A stretch of DNA of 48,586 bases. Origin: DASCQC01 sp036012865. Lineage in GTDB: Bacteria > Pseudomonadota > Gammaproteobacteria > Comchoanobacterales > Comchoanobacteraceae. Where the stretch lies: the NCBI GenBank assembly GCA_036012865.1, contig DASCQC010000013.1:1-48586 (forward strand), written 5' to 3'. A program made the translations under genes and the position numbers. The notes beneath the pieces were generated by a model, which did no database searches, was not told the DNA's origin, and saw nothing but the letters and a program-made list of their open reading frames with translations. Positions 11,601-18,191 of this stretch are shown piece by piece (position 1 is the stretch's first letter; the number at the start of each line of letters is the position of its first letter).

Positions 11601-12308
11601 GAGTGTCAACATGATGAGGCTATCAGAAAACTAATGAAAGTTGATGGGGTGGATCTTTTTGCTAGGGCCGAGAATAAGAATACAGTTTTACACCTTGTAG
11701 CAGCATGGGATAATGTCGAGATTCTTCAGGATTTACTCTGCATTGAGGGTATCGATATTAATGCAGAAAACTGGGAAGATAAAACACCCTTGCACGAAGC
11801 TGTAGAAAAGGGCAATTCAGACTACGTTAAGGCATTAATGCAATGCAGTGATTTAGATATTAATGTTATTGATGATGAAGATGAAACTGCTTTGATTAAG
11901 GCGGTCAATAATAATGATTTATCTATGGTAAGACTGTTGGTTCAATCCAAGGCTATTGATCTTATGGTTAACTATGCTCATACAAATCCATTTGAGGGAA
12001 TATCTGCATTTGAGATTGCAGTTAAACATGAATATTTTGAGGTATGCGATATTTTAATTAAGAAATTAGTGGCAATGGGAGATGGAAAAAATATCGAGAG
12101 TATAAAAGATCTTATTAACAAATCAAGTGCCAGTAGTCATTTTAAAGAGCAGTGTGATCTTTCTTTTAACAGCCAAAATAAAGAAAATTTCAGCACCCTT
12201 AATGTTGGGGATGTTTCATCTAAAGTTAAGCAAAGGCTAGGTGCTCGAGTAGCGGAGGCTTCTAATCAAAGTCATCAAAAAAAAGGTCCTAATGTTAAGA
12301 AGTCATGA
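2643..12308 (+). CDS. Giant RCC1 plus ankyrin-repeat protein, 3221 residues
   Basis: One uninterrupted frame. Residues 1 to about 540 are helical with no recognised family. Residues about 550-920 are seven RCC1 blades with GQLGLG cores, a full propeller. A short ankyrin block follows at about 1013-1140, a helical spacer at about 1160-1310, then ankyrin repeats from about 1377 to 3136. Later repeats share the pattern DIDVN..N..G.TPLHLAV..G...IVK.LLK. Four similar junction units (near 1502-1578, 2089-2163, 2716-2796, 2906-2981) divide the long array. A helical module with LT.EQ...F and K..P..DEF occurs up to three times outside the repeats. The C-terminus is lysine-rich. No signal peptide or membrane segment is seen, so export would need a dedicated system such as type IV secretion. 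Ankyrin and RCC1 domains bind proteins; a host-directed effector or structural role is inference. The upstream sequence before the ATG, AAAGAGAATTGCT, gives a weak ribosome site. Confidence 0.9.
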   Translation: MKGKNKYITIDSNGLLRVLIPVVEGNQIGLENTCKSGEALKEFFGKGENIGAIKSIQNFKTSLEKKVVSGLAEGRPISYLMRIESLWNQASWYEKEIEGIVKNTPWIKKNFVGHSTIPSEFIKTIQKDSNVKAIGLDPITPDGLRRFGQVEQFSLGRGVKKDDGLSPMLRACFIKHKGGIESYEKKLSQASKRPDEAKWKAVLIKQVKNNVMEKLSEGLSDKGGVTEDTELNDKQAELCLQESLRLLTEGFKDIKSKYDPERNVKLKYAGKNYQDIIAEFRTYSYDGSLVVSEIIGFIKASLDWSNLVVFDKNINVSFMKELYQNGQDFEGNSNAEIHMEERMSIGIQFLLGVANIIIVNKGMSKENFGKIIEGVSSKRNARGELVSQSKLSKSIIRAIEEAIKSQGVRELENCILDWINKQHKVLGMNRTLTTEEQEDIIQKFRGYFATVKASPHFDEFLIRIEGEGLWQHCSGSIVTDLRNVLKHGFGKDQVDLNPEGVVPNQYTRDIEPYLSQEVTGDVPEGIKFANLHSFVGSLVYSMLTVKTNKGDKLYVAGHNGVGQLGLGDYGDRHEWTEVTVPQVFTIEQVTAGSDYALLKGKGKNGEDKLYASGKNTYGQLGLGDRRNRNEWTEVTLPRGFSVEKVTAGEYHSFLIGKDKDMEAKLYACGESDFGQLGWGDTDSGNEWAEVNIPQGFGLEQVIVGDYHSFIQGKGKGGEDKLYASGYNKFGQLGLGDNNNRREWTEVPLPKGFTIDKVMAGGSFAFLTGKISGEDKLYGCGYNGVGQLGLGDTTNRLEWTEVDIPQGFRLEQVIAGHGHSFLKGKGVNGEAKLYACGHNGYGQLGLGDTDGRKKWTEVDIPQGLTIEQVIVGGSFAFLTGTVGGEDKLYAVGYNREGQLGLGDTTHRHEWTEVTMPKEFTIANEQVSINETVIDGLKRMIDRKDTGVFSKRVISEAMIKTQDRTGWYQDVFNAKRFDKVISIRDKGETVWHLKALIGADISDMTKEDLERKTKEAQTPMMYAVMGNNLEGLETMISQGGGIDAVDSTKKTALMYAVEMGNHDMVDLLLNKGVSVKKFDDDAQTALSYAVKNNQAEIAIKLLDQKVTLCDELEALKVAMAQGYKGGNKKVIQRLMVKVDDYSLINGHDYKPGANGRKKYSKQARGWFDLLKEVRMPKGYIAWPSPEELPKAFLVMSYEIFCQKARRKFSDQDGADIEAKELTHEQAMVCLNDFIDQLTEDFAVLKSKPIMDEFHRVFNKEEFSTKVISMFTDLNKNKKFTLEEVFKILRGNVQLKGMNIQADSEIYTDKDNEELTLIKKMMALNFDLSILRPGNSQSWVMYLIKQGKVTLALSLLLDVQKSSPESFSAFINECDNSDCSVLMYAAEGGYHDFIRVLIEQGGRLPSKDSWGRVSTLLMKAAENNHGRACDYFFYQLREEVNAQDYRGETALMKSAKKGYDGMVGRLLKWGSDTAIKDDKGRTALHLAALMGKTVCIEALLKSSSIDLFAVDNDGKTALDLAQEKNWKDVVDALKKPLEVIDQLNKGIKDNVGVSDFIDDNQEALMKGLKGSDGKEALIVALENNNLTAFERLLAIDGVNVNVRDTHGNPLLFYAVNNLSSVDSLLSIESLDVNAQNSEKDTLLHWAIESDQFDLALKLIGLKQGINVNIQNELGETALFLATECEVDNKVLEFIRTLLKVDGLEPNLKNNLGITALYNAVDNNNLDVIKALLTLTNMNVNLGPSEQDLSSPLIVAMFNNNLDIVDELLKHPSMDLLSSVNDPFIQTSTKKSTALHLAVRLGKKECVAKLLSKHPMNRLRSLDGAGMTAFQVAVEKGDLDVVSMFLNLKEAEIGLNYSGLSGRAPLFFAIESGHVAVVEKLLNVSGILLNTWNHDGESLLHVAAKTGNVEIVQTILATKRVDINKKTSQGDTPLKIAFEYGHVGIIRELLKSDKINVKEIDDQGDTILHLAAQKGELAIVKELIKDNYINVNEKNVAGDTPLHRAVATSKLDVVNELLKVEDIDVNTVNGEEETPLLLAIVQGGHVDIVKALLQSTKIAINDKKQRTGMTVLMEAVIHNRVDIIEVLVRNKDIDIFATNIHGYTALDRARYLCGRSEGYSPDLMPVFRPYYRAIGSFIHKIENNEEIDTFFEQNKDNFSKVMRGFNGQLALHTAVKFKRMDAIKKLLSIEGFDLNAKNDSSETALLVAVKEGYVAGVKELMKNIDSIDVTSRDNEGIDPLYLATKQGNLEIVKELLKSDKIRIKMNCFNLAVEQGNLKIVKELMRSDNIDINGFFNLAVDKGNVAMIKVLLESKKIDINQDMWGLKPLHIAVKEGYVDVLKVLLKREDIDLTTTIEGGRRWIGTALRWAIAAIPYDPTEEDVGRSFSMIKEFVKNSKTTTIINRMDDSVHERTVLMDICMHRGLTVRQKIAFVRELFKVKGLDVNIGDPNQNTVLHVSLRKREDHSDLVKTLLKRDDIDLNVKDGFEGDTPLHIAARSKRLTSLDYLLLDKRVEVNSQNNNLMTPLHLAAGNGSLEGVKALLKAPGINVNAENEDQDTPLHLAVLGGHLELVSELLKAPGIQVNVQNGDQETPLYLAVEQQKLVMVNELLAMQGINHVNFENEDGYTPLQMAIIKGNVDIVKALLLQGDIDVNSYNLHRSPLHLCIQENKPMVLQALIQSGKVDVNSVEEHDPKQLTALMQAVSMGKPKMVEALLKSRDIDIFIANSEGRTAIDLCARSRKTEERKLIEEALSPVKFFIDMIHNEGVHIDAVEHAIGHHLLSRKMNDQPLFLTKMQCIDGNTVLNAVIDASAPLFGYRNEMHEKECMRAERVFDALLELKNVDVNAKDLKGFSALHMAAKLGKSSMLQKLLKRRDIDVNIRDKQGNTALHLAVEYGHVECVNVLLASNIDVYEKNDDGDKAIDPLGTSWPISENTSSARDKIKKAINLVDELVAKIKNKEPVGVFIDKNIGGFVKSLRGSDGQLAWLVAAECQHDEAIRKLMKVDGVDLFARAENKNTVLHLVAAWDNVEILQDLLCIEGIDINAENWEDKTPLHEAVEKGNSDYVKALMQCSDLDINVIDDEDETALIKAVNNNDLSMVRLLVQSKAIDLMVNYAHTNPFEGISAFEIAVKHEYFEVCDILIKKLVAMGDGKNIESIKDLINKSSASSHFKEQCDLSFNSQNKENFSTLNVGDVSSKVKQRLGARVAEASNQSHQKKGPNVKKS

Positions 12309-12360
12309 AGCTTTGTAAAAGTGATGACAGCTCTGTTTTAGAATAGTTTTCATGTATTGT

Positions 12361-12398
12361 GTTAAATTTAACAAAAATTGTATATTTTTTACTATAAT
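12361..12398 (+). promoter_or_regulatory. Promoter with 12-bp palindrome upstream of the membrane-protein gene
   Basis: TTTTTACTATAAT at 12386-12398 repeats the element at 2603-2615, with -10 TATAAT at 12393-12398. A perfect palindrome GTTAAATTTAAC at 12361-12372 sits where a regulator next to the -35 region would bind. The promoter lies inside the longest possible reading frame (ATG 12352), which argues for a later start codon. Confidence 0.5.
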
Positions 12399-12432
12399 AC
12401 TCAATAGTATAGTATTTAATATGGGTTTTGTT

Positions 12433-13674
12433 ATGACGACAAAAAAGCCAAATGATAAAGAAGATCACTTTCAAAGTAATCAAGAAGATGAGGTTTGGTC
12501 GCGTCAAAGTTCTGGTCACTATAATCCTTTATATAATCCTAATTCTCGTAAAAACAAACAGAGTAAAAAGAGTTTTTTATCTAGAATCTTTAACCCGTTG
12601 GTGAGGGCTTTTTGGGTTTTGGTCTACCCCATAACCTTGATCAAAAATAAGGTTATTATTCCTTTATTTAATGATGTTTTTATCAGTTTGTTGCTGGTTT
12701 ATGGTAGGGTTTTTTCTACCATATATTATGTTTACAGTTCGTTAAGGCATTTGGTGGATTTTGTGCCTGTTGCACAATTGCAATTTTTGAAAAGATTTTC
12801 AACTGGGCTGAGTGTAACTAGTTTTGGGTTGGTTTTGGTCTATTCAGTAGTGAGATTATATAACTTAATTTATTATTCTAAGAGTAAATCTAAGTTTTCT
12901 TTAGCTGTTAAATTTTCAATTGCCATTGCTGTGCTGGGTTTGAGTATAACTGGGTTGACTTTGGCGGTGATGTCTCAGTCAATAGCACCTATTTTTCTTT
13001 TAGTTGCTATATCCATGGATTCGATGCACTCGTTGTATCGTTTTGTTAGAATGAGAAATAAATTTATGCACGATCAAAAAGAATTTAAAAAGGATTTTGG
13101 AATATCTTTTAATGTTTTGTTTAATTTAGGATGGAAGTCTAGTTCCTTGTTTTACATTAATGCTGACGATGTGTTTAAAGGCTTAATCCAAAAGCAAAAA
13201 AATGGGAAGCTTTCTAATGATGAATTTGAGCTTTTATCAATGGGGAAAGATGGTCTTAATAGAACTTTTGAAATACTTAACCACAAAGATAAAACCCTTG
13301 TTGATTGTTATTATAAGCTTATCAATCGTTATCAAAAAGTCACTTCACGCAAAGAGGATTGGTACGCAACTTTAGGAACGGTCACATTATCTCTAGGGTT
13401 GACGGCATTGGCTATAGTGCCAGGGTATTTGCCCGTAGCTGCATTTATTTTGACATTAGCTTCCTTGGTGGTTGCTTATAATCAATATAAAACAAGTAGA
13501 AGTGAGTTAGCTGTAACCACAAGTTATGCAAAACACCAACAGCATTCTTCACTTGACTCTGAAAAATTCAGATTACTTAAAACTTATAAAAAACCTGAGA
13601 ATATAAAATTGTATAGTCATAAAAAAGGAAGGCGGTTACTGGCAACAAGAAGACAAAATAAGAGACCCAAGTAG
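12433..13674 (+). CDS. Polytopic membrane protein of unknown function
   Basis: 413 residues from the chosen ATG. The frame could open at 12352, but that lies before the -10 at 12393-12398; ATG 12421 and 12433 both remain possible, and 12433 is preferred because a GGG lies seven to eight bases upstream. The first 45 residues are polar. Hydrophobic stretches follow that could span the membrane about six times: a group from roughly residue 50 to 110, long pairs around 125-210, and a pair near 310-355. Between them lies a soluble, charged stretch of about 90 residues. The C-terminus is strongly basic (KKGRRLLATRRQNKRPK). I do not recognise a family. Position after the RCC1/ankyrin genes and the shared promoter element suggest membership of the same accessory locus. 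Confidence 0.75.
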   Translation: MTTKKPNDKEDHFQSNQEDEVWSRQSSGHYNPLYNPNSRKNKQSKKSFLSRIFNPLVRAFWVLVYPITLIKNKVIIPLFNDVFISLLLVYGRVFSTIYYVYSSLRHLVDFVPVAQLQFLKRFSTGLSVTSFGLVLVYSVVRLYNLIYYSKSKSKFSLAVKFSIAIAVLGLSITGLTLAVMSQSIAPIFLLVAISMDSMHSLYRFVRMRNKFMHDQKEFKKDFGISFNVLFNLGWKSSSLFYINADDVFKGLIQKQKNGKLSNDEFELLSMGKDGLNRTFEILNHKDKTLVDCYYKLINRYQKVTSRKEDWYATLGTVTLSLGLTALAIVPGYLPVAAFILTLASLVVAYNQYKTSRSELAVTTSYAKHQQHSSLDSEKFRLLKTYKKPENIKLYSHKKGRRLLATRRQNKRPK

Positions 13675-14260
13675 ATCGATTCAAGCTCTCAATACATTTC
13701 ATTTGTGAATTTAAGCATCATTAATTCATGAGATACTACTTTTTTAAATTTTAATGTTTTGGTTTTTTCTGCAAAAAATTGAGTTGCAATCTATTTTGAG
13801 GATCCCACTAAATATGAAGGAAGACCTCTGAACCAGTTCGCCATAGGCCGTAGCCATACGAGTGGCGGGCCCAAGTGTGACTTGCGTAATCAGAAGTTTC
13901 CCTTTGACTCTGAATAGCTTGATGCTACTGGGTGTCACAGGGGTATGTTTATGAATATGAATGTACGCCTAAATATAATGGTGTAGTTACATTGATGGTG
14001 TGTGTTTATTGGCTTTAAGTTCTGGCGTTTTCAGTGTGTATAAGCGTTTATATGATATTAATCTAGAGTGCCAACTTACTCTTGTTCTAAAATCACCCAC
14101 TCACTTGGTGGCTTTTCTAGATGAATGTTTTATAGTGTTGTATTTATTGTAATTATGAGTTATACTGGAGGGGTAGTTTTAATCGTTTTAAGTTTGAGCG
14201 ATAAGACATGGAGACATCAATGGATTCGAGCAACGGAATGAGTCGAATTGCCAGTGTTAG
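13675..14260 (+). other. Degenerate intergenic region upstream of the reverse transcriptase remnant
   Basis: 586 bases with no supported gene. It contains repeat copy A (13803-13925). Stop codons occur in all forward frames just before the reverse transcriptase frame, including TAG at 14258. Composition and broken frames look like decayed mobile DNA. Confidence 0.6.
13803..13925 (-). repeat. Diverged direct repeat, copy A
   Basis: Matches 15281-15400 in the same orientation, best at the block ending TGAATAGCTT versus CAAATAGCTT. Read on the reverse strand both copies give similar peptides: KLFRVKGKLLITQVT here and KLFGVKEKLLFTHVT in the other, each later followed by F..G(I/V)L(K/N)I. The copies bracket the reverse transcriptase remnant. 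Confidence 0.55.
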
Positions 14261-14890
14261 TTATATGCAGGAAGCTTATGCGTGGGTTCGCATCATACTC
14301 TACTTGATCCATGCAGTAAGGTGATTCAAGATCAAAGAATACTACGCCTATTATGTCAAGTTATGAACCGCGTACACGACCACGATGAAAATCACCGGTT
14401 AATAGAACATCAAAGTATTCTACGAGGGTGCTCATTATCGCCGTTATTTGGAGCTATTTATTTATTGTCATTAGACCCATTAGCGCATTATAATAAGATA
14501 GATTATGTAAGGTACATGGATGATATAGTGTTCTTCTTTAAAACTCGCCATCAGCTCAAAAATATGCTGAAGAAAATCTACAGCTGTGTGGAGGGTATGC
14601 AACTAAAACTATCCAATCCAAAGACCTGGATAGGAAGGGTAGACAAAGGATTTGATTATTTAGGTTATCGGATAAGTCCAGAAGGATTAACGATAGCAGA
14701 AGGATCATTGGGTCGTTTACAGGACAGACTTCACCGGCTTTTGGAGCAGGGCGCAGGAGAACTGCGTCCGGAGAAATATGTCAAAAACTGGATGCGCTGG
14801 TTTAAGACAGGGGTGTCGTTAAAGACAACGGCATTCACTAACATCGCTTCACTCCTTCTGGATAACTTTGGATGGCGCTTACATGTGTAA
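14261..14890 (+). pseudogene. 5'-truncated reverse transcriptase (group II-like), YMDD box intact
   Basis: The frame is open from 14261 after a TAG at 14258; a GTG at 14282 is the first usable start. The protein carries the RT core: GCSLSPLFGAIYL (motif 4 region), the catalytic YVRYMDDIVFF (motif 5), and FIGR-like then GFDYLGYRI (motifs 6-7). It ends with a helical thumb-like part containing VKNWMRWFKTG. This pattern matches group II-intron-like bacterial reverse transcriptases as I remember them. Motifs 1-3 are missing or damaged: only a trace, AGSLCVGSHHTLLD, aligns where YY.SIDH..LL is expected. About 200 residues remain, against 300 or more usually. No maturase X domain, HNH domain or intron RNA domains were recognised. 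Confidence 0.7.
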
Positions 14891-15628
14891 GCCTGCCTAG
14901 CTTACTAACGATCTAAATATGTAATGTAGTTTGTATGCTACCTATACAATCGACGGGACTGCGGAGTTTCTTTCTGTATCGGTTGGGACCCTCTCCTCCA
15001 TGGAGCGATACATAGTTATTAACCCTAATCATTTTATACCTATTGTTTCCACCAGGGCACCGCTAATAGTGAAATAAGTGACGATGTTAACAGTTTGTAC
15101 GATGATCCTTTTGAGTGTATGTTGCTTCTTAATTCACAACGTTCTGCTGTAGCATCCTGTCTTCATATTGTGTCGCTGGATGTTTCGAAAGAGTGGCCGT
15201 TGAGTCGTAAGAGTAGGTCGATTGCTGCTTGCCTACACTGCGTGGGGGCATCCGCTCTATACTATGTTGAGAACTCCCGTGAAACTCAAGTCAATTTCAA
15301 CAAACCGTTTGCTGGGGGGCAAAGTGGATCTGGGGAGTACCTGGCGTGTAACGTGCGTAAAAAGCAGTTTCTCTTTTACGCCAAATAGCTTGTTTTGCTT
15401 ACCCATATGCGGGTGTGCGCTGACCACATTATGTTGCGTTAATACACGCATGTTCTAGCCACCCCTGCTGTCACTATCGGTACTCACTAGGTTGGTTTTT
15501 TGTTAAGGTTTCTCTCTTTTTAATTTTGTAGGGTAGGGAGCTAGTTTTTTACAGTAAACTCTTTTTCTGTAGTTGCAATCGATGGATTATGTTTGTAATG
15601 TGTAGGGAACATGAATTGAGTTTTCACG
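14891..15628 (+). other. Degenerate intergenic region between RT remnant and peptidase gene
   Basis: 738 bases. It holds repeat copy B (15281-15400) and short open frames (for example 15095-15388) that match nothing I recognise and have no good ribosome site. It may contain 3' parts of the former retroelement. The promoter of the peptidase genes should lie near its right end, but I cannot place it with confidence. Confidence 0.55.
15281..15400 (-). repeat. Diverged direct repeat, copy B
   Basis: Partner of 13803-13925. Similarity is clear at both DNA and reverse-strand peptide level, with identity roughly 60% by eye. The two copies lie about 1.4 kb apart on either side of the reverse transcriptase remnant. 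Confidence 0.55.
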
Positions 15629-16906
15629 ATGAGTGCATTTGAAAAGGTAGATCAAGCCCATGAGTTTGTAGAGTTTCACCATAAAAAAAACAAGTTGAAG
15701 GTGTTGATGAGGAAGCAATCGTTAACCCCTGTTGTCGGATTCATGGTAACTTATTTAGTAGGTTCCCGTCACGAAGCACTGGGTCATACGGGTTCAGCTC
15801 ATTTGCTAGAACATTTGATGTTTAAAGGATCGAAAGGTTTTAATAAGCAATTGAGCAATAATATTGATACCTTAGAAGATGTCGGTGCTGCGTTAAATGC
15901 CACGACTTGGAATGATCGCACCAATTATTATGCGGTGTTGCCACAACAATACCTTGAAAGAGTCATTGCCATTGAAGCTGATCGTATGCGTCATGCCTTT
16001 ATCGATGAAACTGATCGGCAGTCTGAGATGACCGTGGTGAGGAATGAATTTGAGTGCGATGAAAATGATCCATTTTCTCTGTTATTGAAACATATGTGGG
16101 CAACTGCTTATCAAGCACATCCGTATCATCATGCAACCATTGGCTGGCGCAGTGATATTGAAAATGTCAGCATTGAACAACTCAAATCATTTTACCATAC
16201 CTATTATTGGCCCAATAATGCTTATTTGACGGTCTATGGAGATTACGAAGAAACGAAGACTCTTCATATGATTGAGCAATACTTTGGGAAAATTGAGGCG
16301 TCTAATCACGCTATTCCCAAACCTTATACTCAGGAACCTGTTCAGCAGGGACAAAGGCGTTTTGAACTATGTAGAGCAGGTCAGCCAGGTATTGTGGGTT
16401 TGGCGTTTCATGCGCCGAAAGGAACGGATGATGATCATATTGTGCTCCAATTACTTGCTCAGGTTTTATCTGGAGGACGTTCCAGTCGACTGTATCAAGA
16501 ATTTATCAATAAAGGGCTGGCAACGCAATATTATGTTGATGCTCACCCGTTTCATGACAATGGCTTATTTGGGTTATACATTTGGTTAATCCCAGGCGTT
16601 GATCATGCGAAGGTAGAAGAGATCTTGTGGTCAATGATTGAATCGGTTAAATCAAGGGCTGTGACTAAAGTAGAACTAGAAAGGGCCAAGCATCAGTTGT
16701 TAGCTGAAAAAGTTTATCAAAATGATGGTTTTATGCCTTTGTTGTCAGCGGTTAATGAATCGATTGCCATAGGAGATTGGAAATACATGCTGGATTTTTC
16801 AGATAAAGTTAAGGCCATTTCTTCAGAACAAGTTAAAAAGATTGCCGGCAAGTACCTCACTCGAATGAAGTCAACTGTTGGGTATTTCATTCCCCAGAAT
16901 ACTTAG
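15629..16906 (+). CDS. M16 family zinc peptidase (catalytic member)
   Basis: 425 residues. The inverted zinc motif HLLEH is at residues 58-62, and a glutamate for the third zinc ligand is available in VVRNEFE about 75 residues later. M16 (pitrilysin-type) peptidases cleave short peptides in a clamshell chamber made of two homologous halves. Here the halves are two separate genes, this one carrying the zinc site. Length fits the bacterial M16B type. No clear signal peptide is present, so a cytoplasmic enzyme is likely unless the start is mis-set. The next gene begins within ten bases and should be cotranscribed. Confidence 0.92.
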   Translation: MSAFEKVDQAHEFVEFHHKKNKLKVLMRKQSLTPVVGFMVTYLVGSRHEALGHTGSAHLLEHLMFKGSKGFNKQLSNNIDTLEDVGAALNATTWNDRTNYYAVLPQQYLERVIAIEADRMRHAFIDETDRQSEMTVVRNEFECDENDPFSLLLKHMWATAYQAHPYHHATIGWRSDIENVSIEQLKSFYHTYYWPNNAYLTVYGDYEETKTLHMIEQYFGKIEASNHAIPKPYTQEPVQQGQRRFELCRAGQPGIVGLAFHAPKGTDDDHIVLQLLAQVLSGGRSSRLYQEFINKGLATQYYVDAHPFHDNGLFGLYIWLIPGVDHAKVEEILWSMIESVKSRAVTKVELERAKHQLLAEKVYQNDGFMPLLSAVNESIAIGDWKYMLDFSDKVKAISSEQVKKIAGKYLTRMKSTVGYFIPQNT

Positions 16907-16915
16907 GAGTCATTG

Positions 16916-18178
16916 GTGGATATATCAAGTCAAGTTCAACACATTAAGGTTTCTGAGGGTGTGGAATTATACGCTTTAAAAACAGGCCATGAAGGCATGG
17001 TTCAATTGAAACTTATTCGTCCTGGGGGAGAACTGTATTGTCAGGAGAATAGAGAGTTGTCGAGAGCTTATGCTTCCATGCTAGATCAAGGCTCCAAACA
17101 ACGTTCTCGTGATGAATGGGCTCAATACTCAGATGTGTTGGGTGCAAATATTGGGTTTGATTATGATGAGTTTAGACAGGTAGGGTTGGCTCGTTGTCTC
17201 TCTGAAGATGCTCCCAAAATGGTTCAGGCTTTGTTAGAGCAGTCTTTAAACCCCTTGTTTCCTAAAGATCATTGGACGATGGTGAGGTCTCGATTGTTAG
17301 GGTCGTTGGACCAGCTTAAGGATGATACCAAAACTCAGGCGATGATAAAATTATTACAAAGCTTTTATCCTGAGCAACACCCTCACTATTCTTTATCAAT
17401 CGAAAAGAGTATGGAGATGATTCAATCCATCAGTCAACAAGACCTTATGAGTTACCATCAAAAGATTGGGGCGTGTTTGCCTTGGGTGATCTTTGCTGTT
17501 GGGGATGTGAATGTTAATCAATTAAAAGAAGTCTTGACCCGAGAGATCAAAAAGGTCGACATGAGATCAGTGGGTAAACTCAAGGTTAAAAGTCACGTCA
17601 ACTCTGATGTTAAAGGGCAATATCACGTTGAGTTAAAAGAGAAATCAAGCACAGATGTGTATTTAGCTCAGCCGGTAGGTATCGGTAGAGATCACCCTGA
17701 TTATTTGTCCTTGATGTTGGGGATTTATTGTCTGGGGGGGAATTTTTCAGCTCGTTTAATGCGGACAGTCAGAGATGTTGAGGGACTGACTTATGGTGTT
17801 TACAGTGGTCTAACAGGGGTGAATGATAACCTTGAGGGGTACTGGTATGTTCATGGAACCTTTGCGCCTAATTTGCTCGATAAAGGTTGTTCCAGTGTGA
17901 TGAAGCAAGTGATGAAGTGGTATCAGGAGGGTGTCTCAGAAGAAGAATGCCATCACCGAAAAGAAGGCCTTATTGGTCGGTACTGGGTTGGTATGTCAAG
18001 TATTCGAGGGTTGCTGAATGCATTGTCAAGAAATGTGGTTCAGGGCTTGGGAGTTGAGTATATGGATCAATACCCACAGCTCATTCAAGGTATTCGTCAA
18101 GAAGATGTGAACCGTTGTATTCGGCAGTACATTTCCCCTGACCAATTAGTTAAGTTCTCATCAGGTTCTATGCATTGA
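16916..18178 (+). CDS. M16 family peptidase-like partner without zinc site
   Basis: 420 residues from GTG 16916; AGGAG at 16905-16909 is six bases upstream, better than for the TTG at 16913. The protein has the M16 fold pattern, including the C-terminal RDVEGLTYGVYSG segment (the R/Y substrate-binding motif of non-catalytic halves), but no HxxEH. It is therefore expected to pair with the preceding zinc-bearing subunit to form an active heterodimer. The next gene, on the opposite strand, ends 13 bases away, so the two transcription units converge here without a recognisable terminator hairpin. Confidence 0.9.
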   Translation: MDISSQVQHIKVSEGVELYALKTGHEGMVQLKLIRPGGELYCQENRELSRAYASMLDQGSKQRSRDEWAQYSDVLGANIGFDYDEFRQVGLARCLSEDAPKMVQALLEQSLNPLFPKDHWTMVRSRLLGSLDQLKDDTKTQAMIKLLQSFYPEQHPHYSLSIEKSMEMIQSISQQDLMSYHQKIGACLPWVIFAVGDVNVNQLKEVLTREIKKVDMRSVGKLKVKSHVNSDVKGQYHVELKEKSSTDVYLAQPVGIGRDHPDYLSLMLGIYCLGGNFSARLMRTVRDVEGLTYGVYSGLTGVNDNLEGYWYVHGTFAPNLLDKGCSSVMKQVMKWYQEGVSEEECHHRKEGLIGRYWVGMSSIRGLLNALSRNVVQGLGVEYMDQYPQLIQGIRQEDVNRCIRQYISPDQLVKFSSGSMH

Positions 18179-18191
18179 GAGATTGCTTTGG

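Noticed and set aside
12352..12432. Upstream start codon for the membrane protein, adding 27 residues
   Set aside because: The best -10 box (12393-12398) lies inside this extension, so the message would start after the first ATG.
13744..13938. Reverse-strand 64-codon frame similar to 15257-15451
   Set aside because: The similarity is real but is better explained as two copies of a DNA repeat; the peptides share only a core and have no credible start context.
15095..15388. Open frame of 97 codons between the RT remnant and the peptidase gene
   Set aside because: No recognisable family or ribosome site, and it overlaps repeat copy B; probably chance in decayed DNA.
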